Below, piece after piece: positions 43,401 to 55,400 of a stretch of 64,000 nt of DNA. The translations under genes were made by a program, and so were the position numbers. This stretch comes from Dimorphilus gyrociliatus (Eukaryota > Annelida > Polychaeta > Dinophilidae). Under the pieces are notes generated by a model. The model was not told where the DNA came from. It saw nothing but the letters and a program-made list of their open reading frames with translations, and made no database searches. Location: assembly GCA_904063045.1 (NCBI GenBank), contig CAJFCJ010000023.1, forward strand, positions 62,001 through 126,000, in the 5' to 3' direction. How positions within the stretch are numbered: position 1 is the stretch's first letter; each line of letters opens with the position of its first letter.

Positions 43401-46400
43401 ACTAACAGCTGCTTCGCAAGACAAAAAATTGACAAAATCAGATGAAATATCTGAAGAAGTACAAGTTGAATTAACGGACAAACAAAAATCCCTTCCTGAA
43501 AGTGAAGTTGTTAAATCAACAGATACAGATAAAGAAAAACTGGAAGCAGTCAGTATCGTACCCAAAGAAGAAACCAAAGTTCTATCTAAAAAAAGTGAGG
43601 TTGTCGTAGAAACTATATCAAAATCCGATTCGATAGAACTTTCTGAAGTAGCCCAAGAAGAAGTTATTGAATCAGAAGTTACAGAAGCTAAAATTGCAAC
43701 GAAAAGGCCTACAAAGGCTGCAGAACAAATATCTGATATCAATCTAGAGATAACAGACAAAAGTAAATCTCTAGAATCTACAGACGAAGCTAATCAAATT
43801 GTAGTCTCAAGCGAAACAACAAATGTTAAAATAGAAAAACCAAAGCCCACGCAAGCAGAAACAACTTTTGAGCAACAAAAAATAGAGAATACGGATAAAA
43901 GTGCTTCAATTGAAGTAACTGAACAAGCAGTTGAATCCAGCGAAGATGCTCAAGTTATTCAAAAACAATCCAGTCAAATTACAGAAACTAATATTTCTTT
44001 AATTAAGACTGAGATGAATATTGAATCAACCGATGCAGAATTACAAGCTAAACCGTCCGAAAGAGCAGATGAAAGCGAAATCACTTTAGATATTGGTCAA
44101 GCAAAATCTGACACGCCAGTAGAAACATCAACTGCGACTCTTCAAACAAAGATAATTACAGAATCGACATCTGTCGAACCCGAAATGAAACCAACAGAAA
44201 CTGCTGAGCAAAGTGAAATCACGTTAGAAATTGCTCAAGCTAAAACTGATAAAAAAATTGAGACAACCACAGCTACACTGGTCACAAAAATGATGACAGA
44301 GTCAACTGATGCTGAAATGGTTATTAAGCCATCAGAAACTGCCGAACAAAGTGAGATTACAATTGACATTGCAGAGGCTAAAGCAGATAAACCAATCGAA
44401 ACAACCACTGGAACATTTGTTACCGAATTAAAAACGGAATCTACTGATACTGAAATGGTCATTAAACCATCCGAAACAGCCGAACAATCTGAGACAACTG
44501 TAGATATCTCAACAGCCCAAACAGATAAACCTATTGAAACAACCACTGGAACATTTGTAACAGAATTGAAAACTGAATCTACTGATACTGAAATGGTTAT
44601 TAAGCCATCAGAAACTGCCGAACAAAGTGAGATTACAATTGATATTGCAGAGGCTAAAGCAGATAAACCAGTAGAAACAACCACTGGAACATTTGTAACT
44701 GAATTGAAAACTGAATCTACTGAAGCTGAAATGGTTATTAAACCATCCGAAACAGCCGAACAATCTGAAACAACTGTAAATATTTCTACAGCTCAGACAG
44801 ATAAACCAGTAGAAACAACCACTGGAACATTTGTAACAGAATTGAAAACTGAATCTACTGATACTGAAATGGTCATTAAACCATCCGAAACAGCCGAACA
44901 ATCTGAAACAACTGTAGATATTTCTACAGCTCAGACAGATAAACCAGTGGAAACAACCACTGGAACATTTGTCACTGAATTGAAAACTGAATCTACTGAA
45001 GCTGAAATGGTTATTAAACCGTCAGAAACAGCTGAACAAAGTGAGATTATGATGGAAATCGGTAAAGTTAAAACTGATAAGAAAATTGAGACGTCAACTG
45101 CAACGCTTGTTACTAAACTGACAACAGAATCAACTGACACTGAGCTACAAGCCAAACCTACAGAACAAGCGGAACAAACGGAAATTATTCTTGATATAGG
45201 TGAAGCAAAATCTGATAAACCAGTTGAGGCATCTACTGCTTTGTTAGTAACTAAGATAACAACAGAATCAACCGATTCGGAACTGCAGACTAAACCCTCA
45301 GAAAAAGCTGAGCAAAGCGAAATAATAGTAGAAGTTGACAAGGCCATAGCTGATCAGAAAATTGAAACCTCAACAGCTACTTTAATAGGCAAAATGATAA
45401 CAGAATCAGCTGATTCAGAAATTCTGATAAAATCTTCGGAAATAGCTGAAGAGTCTAATGTCGTAGTTGAGACTGCAAAATCTCATTCAGATAAACCAGT
45501 TGAAACGACAACGGCCACTCTTATATCAGATTTAAAAACGGAATCAACCGATGCAGATTTACAAAAAAATCCGTCAGAGATAGCTGAACAAAGCGAAATC
45601 ACACTTAACATTGCAAAAGCTAGATCCGACAAACCGGTTGAGACAACGACCGGAACATTTATCACAGAAATGAGAACCGAATCCACTGAAGCTGAAATGA
45701 CTATTACGTCATCAGAAACTGCTGAAGAAAGTGAAATTACTTTGGACATTGGTAAAGCTAAAACCGATAAGAAAATTGAGACAACCACAGCTACGCTTGT
45801 CACAAAAATGTCCACAGAATCTACTGACACAGAAATGGTTATTAAACCGTCGGAAACAGCGGAACAATCTGAAACAACTGTAGATATTTCTACAGCTCAG
45901 ACAGATAAACCAGTAGAAACAACCACTGGAACATTTGTCACTGAATTGAAAACTGAATCTACTGAAGCTGAAATGGTTATTAAACCATCCGAAACAGCCG
46001 AACAATCTGAAACAACTGTAGATATTTCTACAGCTCAGACAGATAAACCAGTAGAAACAACCACTGGAACATTTGTAACAGAATTGAAAACTGAATCTAC
46101 TGATACTGAAATGGTTATTAAACCATCCGAAACAGCCGAACAATCTGAGACAACTGTAGATATCTCAACAGCCCAAACAGATAAACCTATTGAAACAACC
46201 ACTGGAACATTTGTCACTGAATTGAAAACTGAATCTACTGAAGCTGAAATGGTTATTAAACCATCTGAAACAGCCGAACAATCTGAAACAACTGTAGATA
46301 TTTCTACAGCTCAGACAGATAAACCAGTGGAAACAACCACTGGAACATTTGTCACTGAATTGAAAACTGAATCTACTGATACTGAAATGATTATTAAACC

Positions 46401-49400
46401 GTCAGAAACAGCTGAACAAAGTGAGATTATGATGGAAATCGGTAAGGCTAAAACTGATAGAAAAATTGAGACAACTACAGCTACTCTTGTTGCTGAATTA
46501 ACAACTGAATCTGCTGAACCAAAGGATGAAGCAAAAGAACTGGAAATGGCCAAGGAAAGTGAAATTAAACAAGAAATTTCGAAAGCAAAAGCAGAACAGC
46601 CTGTGGAGTCAACAAGCATTTTAGAAACAAAAGCAATAACAGAAATGGCTGATACCGAATTTGTTGTAAAGAAAGTAGAAACAGCAGATGAAAGTGAAAT
46701 TTATCAAAGTACAGAAAAAGCCAATCAGGGAGAGGTGGTCGAATCAACTACATCTATGATAGTTACTAAAATGGAATTAGAGTCAACAGATTCTGGAATG
46801 GCCATTAAGCCATCAGAAAAGGCGGAAGAAACAGAAGTGTCATTCAATGTTGAGCATGCTACATCAGACAAACCTATTGAAACGATTGCGACAACTCAAG
46901 TCACTGAATTGAAAACCGAATCTGCTGATGCAGAATTAAAAATAAAGCAGTCTGAGACTGCCGAATTGCTTGAAACAGAAACAGAAACGGCAACTGTTCA
47001 AGTTAAAAAACCGCAGGAATCAAAAACAAATGTTTTTGTCGATGAAATTTCTGTAGAAACAGCAGAAACTACAGAAAATAAGTCACCTGAACAATCTTTG
47101 GAATCGGTCGCTGATTTGGAACTGCATAAATCTTCTGTCAAATTACCTGAAGGTTCACAAACAGTAACACAAATTACTGAAGTTGCTGTTCAAAAAACAA
47201 CAAAAGTTCAACAAATTAAGCCTAGTGAATCGGTCGAAGAGAGTGAAGTATCTATAGAAACTTCGGAAGCTACAGTATTGCATCCAAAAGAAGCTAACGT
47301 AAAAGTTCAAGAATCTGTCATTGCCACAGATATTACAGAATTTGCCGATGAAGTGAATAAGTCTGATTTAGCGAAACTGTCCGACATTAAGTCAGAAACT
47401 TCGACTGTCGATATATCCCAACCTAAAGAAACACAAGCTTCAGTTATGATAAAAGAAATGACCACTGAAGTAACGAGTGAAACTGTGGAAGAAAAACAAC
47501 CTGAAACTCAAACTGAATCAATTGTCAGCGTACAACTAGAAAAGTCTTCTAAAAATCTCCCACAAGAAAGTCAGACTGCTGCTCTGGGTGCCGAAATTAC
47601 ACTAGAAAGCTCAAAAGAACAAGCAGAGTTAACTGTTTTAGAAAAAGCGTCTGAAACTGTAAATGTTACGGACAATAAATTAGCAGCTGTAACAAGTCAA
47701 ACGGTTGAAAGTACTGCAGGTTTATTAGTAGCTGACTTATCCGTTGAAAATACTGATGCAACTATGCAACTAAAACCAACAGAAGAGGCAAAAGAGAGCA
47801 ATGTCGAAATGGCAACTGAGCAAGCCACTCTGGAATTGAAAAAGGAAACTCAAGTTTCCACTCAAGAAACAAATGTAACAGAAAATGTAACCCTTACGAA
47901 GCCTGACGACAAAGAGATTAAAACTTCAACGGAATCAACAGTAATTACTCAGTTAGAAGAATCTAAAGTGGAGTTTCCCAAAGAAACTAAGGTTGAAGTT
48001 GGAGAGGCTAAACTAAAACTTGAAGAAAGCAAAAAAACAAAACAAAAACCGGCTGAAAAAGTTGAAGAATCCTTTACTCAAGTCAAACTAAAGAAAGTTA
48101 AAAAAGATGTGAAACCAGCAATAACAAAAACACAAAAAAAATCTACAACAATTGAGGTATCTGACGAAACAGATGCGATTAAAACTGAGGAAGCAACTTC
48201 TTCTCAAGTGGTTACAGAAACTATGATTGCTTCTAAAAAAGAGAAGCCTAAAACAAAAAAAGGGTCAGAGGTATCAGAAGAAGTAGTTGTGTCATTAAAA
48301 AGTGCAGCTCCTTCGGAAACAGGTAAGGTTTCCCCAACCGAGAGTGAAAATACCCAATTGCATGGATCTTTAAGTCCTCTTGAAACTGCTCCAGAACCCG
48401 AAGAAACTGTTGATACTATGTCAATAAGTGAATCGAATGTATCTTTAAATATTGAAGAACAAAATTTAAAAACTGAGAAAGCCAATATTAATATTCCCCT
48501 GCACCTAACCACTGACACCCAAGACGTTTCCAAAGTGGTATTTGAGGCAGAACAACCAAACGTGGAAAACTTGGTTGAAACTTCAATTGATGAACCTAAA
48601 GGTGTAAAAGATTATAGTAGCGAGGTTACTCTTCCAGATAGTGTAGAAGAAACTATTGAATCAAAATTGGAAGATACAGAAACAAAACTTTCTAGACATG
48701 ATACTAGTTCAACTGAATATGTCAAAGCTTCAACCAAGAAGCAAAAAGAGTCAATATCAGACGTTCAAGAAGCAGTCACAATTTCCGAATCTTCCATCAT
48801 GGACGTAGATTACGAAAAGCCTCTTGAGAGTGTATCTGAATCAATTACAGTATCTGATCTATTGATTGCAGACAAGCCTGTTCAAGAACAGACTGTAACT
48901 TCAGAGACGACTATAACGACAAATGAACCTGTCGAAAATATAAACCAAATCACAGAAGTTGGGTTAGAAATATCCAGTGAAAAGGTAGCCCTCACGTCTG
49001 AAATTAATAAGCCAGAACAGCATTCCAGCGCAACTGCTGAATCATTTGAGGAAGGTCAAAGTGAGGAAATTAGTGAATACTCATCGTTGACTATACAGCC
49101 TAAAGAGGATGTAATAGATATAGATAAAGATATAAAGATTGATATTATTCAGCAAGAAACGACCGTAGGAAAGGGAAAGTTAATTGAAGAGATAGTAGAC
49201 ATCGATAAAGACTCTATAGTACCGAGTAAAGCTACAGAAGAGTTAGTTAAACCCTCAGAAACTGAAGAAAAAGTAATAGAAAAAATACCAGAGACTATAG
49301 AGTCAGCTTTAATAAGCGAGAATTTAGAATCAAACTTAGACATAGTAGAAGATGCTGATAACGAAAAAGTCAATGTTGTAAAAGATTCCAGCCTACCAAT

Positions 49401-52400
49401 TAGCAAAATTGGTGAGAAATGCATGAAAAATAAGTGGAATAAATATGATATTAATAGATATGAATTTGAATGAAGAAATTGCAAATTTTTACTTTTTTTG
49501 CTTGTTTATAATGGATGAACTTGCAAGAAAGTTGCAAATATTCTTTTTGGTTAAAAAATTCTTTACGTTTATTTCGTTTTGCGTCTTGAACAATAGCATA
49601 TATGTATTTTTATACATATATCGATATATCTACAGTTTTTGTTGTTATATTTTGAACGCGCTTGAACATATAGCCAATACCTTTATTAGAATTAGTTAGA
49701 TTAACACGCTTTCTCTTCAATCTTTGTTAACAGCACGACTATTCCAGATTACCTTAATTTGATGAAAATTTTTTTTTGATGCATTATTTTATTATTATTC
49801 ATCTTTTTTTTATACAGAAACAGCAGAAGCTTCGTTAAGTATCAAGTGAGTTTTTCTCTTCAACCTAAATTGAAAGTAATGTTAGTTCTTAAATTAAATT
49901 TTTTGCTATATTTGTTTTAGGCCAAAAACTCAAGAAAGTGAAACAACAATTGATATTAAACCTGAAAAAGAAACAATTGAGGAGAGTAGCACGGAAACGA
50001 CTTTGAAAGGTATTTTTGATATCTGATAGTGCTTCAAAAAGAACTTTTCTATTTAACTGATTGAAGTTTAAAATTCCCCAAAACACTAACAAATGCATGA
50101 TCCATCTATCTTTTCCTTCTATTTTAGCATCAAAACGACAAGATGAAGATAGAGAAGAGAGTAAAAGCATCTCTGTAACTGTTAGCAGTATGCCAGATGA
50201 CTTCGATAATTCTCTTGACGATATTACGTCAGAGTTTTCTATAGAGAAACCTGTTGACGAAGTTAAGAAAGACTGCACAACAATTTACATTTCTACTGCA
50301 AATTTCAAACCTGATAGTGATGAAGTCATGTCACTGCATGAAGGAGAAAGGGTTGAAATAAAAAATATTAACGAAAGTGATAAACTATGGCTTGTAAAGA
50401 AGTGGTTTAATACTAACTCTGGTCTTGTACCGTCAAAATATCTTCAAAGAAGACAAGATGTAGAGGATGCTGTTGACAAACAAATTCTAGCTTACGCAGA
50501 AAAGTTAGCAGTACCAGAAGAAACAGCTAAGCATAAAGGCTATCCTCAAGCAGCTCAAATTGTTAGACCTTTAAGTTCAGATAAGGTTAAAGACGGAGAT
50601 TCAGTTTACCTTGAATGTTCTATCGTAGCTAACCCTGAACCAATTGTTGTTTGGTTTAAGGAAGGTGTTCTTTTGGAAGCCAGTCATGAGTTTGAACAAG
50701 TCTTTGACGGTACACTTTGTAAATTGATGATAAAAGAAGTTTACCCTGAAGATACAGGATTTTACGGAGTATTAATAAAAAATCAATACGGATATGACTT
50801 TAGTGCTGCTGAAATAATAGTTGTTGAACGTGGTGCAAGTACAGGTATTAGAGTTTGAATGTGCCTTAACTTCATCTTTTTCCCCGAAAAAAGCATATTT
50901 TTACAATTTCTGTTCGATTATGTGTAATAATTATTGCTATTTGTTTATTAGGAAAAGAACCAGTAGAAGAGAAAATTAAACCAACTATGAAAACTAAACC
51001 TAAGGCTCAAACTGCTGATGAAAACGCAGATGCAACATTTACGTGCACCATTCTATCCAAACCTAAACCAGAGGTAAGTGAATTTTAAGTATTTTGGCTG
51101 AATAATGTTTTAATGATTAAGTAAAATCATTTCTATTCTGTATATATACTTTATTATGTACGAATGTGTCTTTGCATTAAATTAGGCTACTTGGATCTTC
51201 GAAGACAAAACTATCACTTTATCCGATAAATATAAACCGGACATATCAGAAACAGCCGAAAATACTTATAAGGTGTGCTTGGCCATTAAAAAGATTCAAC
51301 TATCAGATGCCGGAAGTTATAAACTTTTTGTTAAAAATACTGAAGGAGAATTAAAGAGTAGCGTGACTTTATTTGTGAACGGTTTGTTTAATTATTTAGA
51401 ATTATTTAGCTCTTAACAAAAGTTTGGTGATTAATGTAGAACGAAAAGACTCCAAAGACCTTCGTTCTCAACTAAAAAAGAAGACCGAAAAGTAAGTAAA
51501 TAGTTTGTGGTCCAATGTATAGTATAATTAATATTGTTTGGATTTGTTACCCCTTCCTTCGCATGAATAGAAACCCTCAGTTATCTAAAGACCAAGAACA
51601 AACAGATTTTCGTTCAGTTTTACGTAAAAGTTCAATGTGAGTGACTTTGAATGTTATATGTATTTATTATTTGCTATAACTATGCATATTACAATACTTT
51701 CTCCCGCTTTTCAATAATTTAACAAAAAGAGTAATGAACTGTAATACATTTTTAACTTGTCATGTCTTTATAATTGTCTTTTTTTTTTTACAGAAAAGAA
51801 CCCAAGAAGAAGGAACCAGAGGTAAAGGGTGGTGAACAGCATGATTTTAGAAATGTCTTGCAAAAAAATAGTAGCGAGGTTAGGGTGTGTTTTATCTTTT
51901 CTAGTAAAATTCTTCCCAGAAGATATGCTATTTTATAAAGTCTTAAGCATGACTCCTACTTTTTTCCGTCAAAAAGGAAGAATGCAAATAAAATAAAATC
52001 TATTCAATTTTTTTCTCCATATTTTAATATGCAATTGTTTTCTTTTTTCTTCAATCTAACACATTTTGTTGTCAATTGCATGCAGATATCCGACAATCAA
52101 AAATCCAAGTTTGAAGTGAAACAACATGACTTTAGAAACCTTTTAAAAACTGTAGAGGTTGTTATTAACGGTCTTTTTCATTGAATGAGAAAGCCCCGTT
52201 GTTATACTGTATAAGTATTTATGTATTATTTAATTCAACTTGCAGAAGGAGCCAAAGGTTGAAATTTCATTGAAAGATAAAACCATTAAGGAAGGTGAGG
52301 AAGTGACTTTTATTTGTCAATTGTCTGGAAACCCTTTACCTGATGTTTCCTGGTATCGTGAAGATGAATTAATATTTTCTAATGATGTTTATAATATGTC

Positions 52401-55400
52401 CGATAATGGCCGAGGGTTGCATGCTTTAAAAATCGGACTTGCTTTGGCTGGAGATGACGGCGTTTATGAGATACGTGGCAGAAATAACCTCGGAACTGTT
52501 AAAAGTTCTGCTGTTTTACGTATAATAGGTTTGTCCCATTACTAAAACTAAATTAATAATATTTACCTTTACCCGTTTTCTTACTAAAAAAATAAGATAT
52601 AAATGAATTTAAAGTTAAAATTGTTTGAATTAATACTTATATCTTGCTTGAGTAAGATGTAGTTCAAAAATAATTAACATAATCTTATTTTCTTTTCTTG
52701 TTTCATTTATAGACGAAGCGGCACTAGAAGAAAGTTCGGTAAGCTCTTCTGTCAGTTCTTATGATCCCAATCGCATTCAAACAGAAACATCGCATGACAT
52801 ATCCCGTAATGACAATTCTAAGCATGAAGATGACAATAGTTTTACTAACGAACCTTTAGCTATTCATGACAATGACATTATCCAGTCAAATATTGAAGAT
52901 TTAGTTCCCATCGATGTCACCGATAACACACACACAGAAAATGACTCAGTCAGTTCATATGAAAAGGAGTACGAAACTGAGTCGTTTGAGCCAGGAACAT
53001 TCACAAGAGATGATATTGAAGAGTTGGAAGAAGACGAAGCTGAAGCAGCAGATGAAGAACTCGTAAAAGAAACAATAGATGATACCAAAATAGAAACTGA
53101 ATCGTCCAGTGGTTCAAGCGCAAAAGAATTATATGAGAATTTTGATGAGGGATCAGAAGAAAAGCCACCGTTTGATATATGTGAATCAACAAGTGAAAGT
53201 GAACCAGCAAGTTCTTATATAAAAGAATTACATGCAGAAACTACAGGGGCACCAACTGAATATCAATTATCCCCAGTTGAACTATCAAAAAAAGAGAAAA
53301 GTGGAAAGGATAAATCAGTCGAAATTTCTGATGTAAAGGTCATATAGAAAGGATTAAAATTAGTCTCTCTTAGCTCTTCTATCTTTCCTGTGTATATAAA
53401 ATTTAAATATTAAAAGAAAAACATTCAACCTTCTTTTGCTTCAGACTTTCTTTAATAGAACCTGTTAAAAATATTATCCATCTTTACAGCTTCTTGATTA
53501 TCCCACATCAATAAATGTGGAGCTTTTAATAGAAAGAACATCTCAAACTTGCGCCTTTGAAAGAGAAACCAATATTGTTTTTATAAAAGATACTAAGGTT
53601 ACATTGTAGTAATATAGTTGTTAACCTTATGGTGTTTTTTTTTTACCTTGGAATATTTTACCCATAGTTGAAAAGTTTCTTTTATAATATTCAATATTTT
53701 GTTTCTGGATTTTTACCAGTTTTCTTATTTACCATACATTAAATTTCATTTTATTTTACCTGTTGTGTTTATTTTCTCAATATTTTACCTTTTATTAAAA
53801 TATTTTCAAGAAAATAGTAAAAGTATCTCTCATATTTATTTATAAACTTATTTAACAACAGAAACCAAAGGAGGAACCAAAAAGTAAAGAACCATCAAAA
53901 GCTCCTGAACTATTAGAGCCACTCGTAGATAAAAAACTGCCAAAAACCGGTGAAGAAGTGAAATTGACTTGTAAGATAAGTGGATATCCTAAACCGGAAG
54001 TTAATTGGTTAGATTTTTTGTTAGATAATTATTAAATGGTGTTAAATTTATTACTATCGTGTTTATGTGTTTTAGGTACTCGTCTGGAATTCTTATTTCG
54101 GATACTAAAAAGTTTACTAGAACCGAAAAAGGGGATACTTATACACTTATTATTAAGGACGTTCAAGAAAGGGATTGCGTGGAGTATACAATAAATGCCA
54201 AAAATGAGGCTGGGGAAGTTAATTCCAGTTGCATCATAATTTTGCCTCAAGGTTTGTTAATGTGCCTGTAATAGCCTGTAAGCTGCAAAACTGATTGGCT
54301 TTATTTTCTATTAAAATTAATTTTAAGACCTTTTCCTAACTATGATTTTTTATACGTTTTCGTGCACTTTTTTCTGATGCATTATCCAAATACAACGCAA
54401 CAATTTTTTATTTCAAGATTACTAAAAAAAAATATTTTTGTTCAAGTTGCTTGAATATTTTTTTTTTACCTTCGGTTCACGCGTGCACTTTTTGCTTTGA
54501 TTTTTTTTTCTTTAACAGTCTCGTCGAGTGAAATTAAGCTTTTTCCTCCCATACTTTTCACCCGTATATATTGTATTTTTATATGCATCCCCAGCATATG
54601 TGAACAAAACCATTCTTTGTATCAAAAAAGAAAGGAAAAATCTTTGTCTCTACAAGGAAAAATGTTGAACAGGGATAGCTTAAAAAAATGCTTTAATCCG
54701 TGTATTATTTCGTTTTTATAAGATAATAATCAAATAATTAGTGTAGTTCAAAAAAAAAAATAAACAAACAGCACAAAAACATAAAATATACGGCACTCTA
54801 TTAGACTCAAAACTGTTATCTTTATATTATGTTTTTCTCAAGCTAATCGGCTTTCTTCAACAAAAAATAGGCTTGGCTATAAAGGTGATTTTAGCCTAGT
54901 TATGTTATTTTTTTTTCTGGTAGTTATACTCTCAACCGTATATAGTATGCTATTGTTATTGCAAAGCTCTTTTAGGAAAGGAATTCAAAGTATTTTTGTT
55001 GTTGGTAAATTAAGGCTAATTTGCAATTGAAATTCATTACTTTTTTCGGTTGAAAATGATAGGTTTTTTTATTACTATACAAACTTACAATATATGGCTT
55101 TTTCTCTCTCTCTCTCTCTCTCTTTTTATGAAAGCGAATTGTTTAAATAGTTTTATAAACATTAAAGATAATTCTTCTTTCAGTAATTGAATTAAGCAAA
55201 AATCCTTTGAATAATCTTCTGTACAAAAGAGATATTCTTTTATCAGCTTCTTAGTTAAGTAATAAAACAGGAGGATTTGTATAACATAATTTTGAAATTT
55301 ACATAGAAATATGTCATATAAATATTAAATATATTCTTAACCACTTTCCCCTTTTCGGATATTGTCACTTATCTTCTCAAAACATATATTTAATCTTTGA

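Noticed and set aside
44235-46619. Several long minus-strand frames rich in Val, Ser and Asp within giant exon B
   Set aside because: They recur every 138 bp exactly with the plus-strand repeat and are its mirror, so they carry no independent coding signal.
49412-49473. Giant exon B ending in a stop at 49473
   Set aside because: The GTGAGA donor at 49412 joins 49818 in phase; the extra 20 residues have a different, Asn/Lys-rich composition.
53333-53347. Stop codon shortly after the acidic linker as a true gene end
   Set aside because: A donor GTAAAG at 53333 with an in-phase exon at 53490 continues the frame into Ig35.
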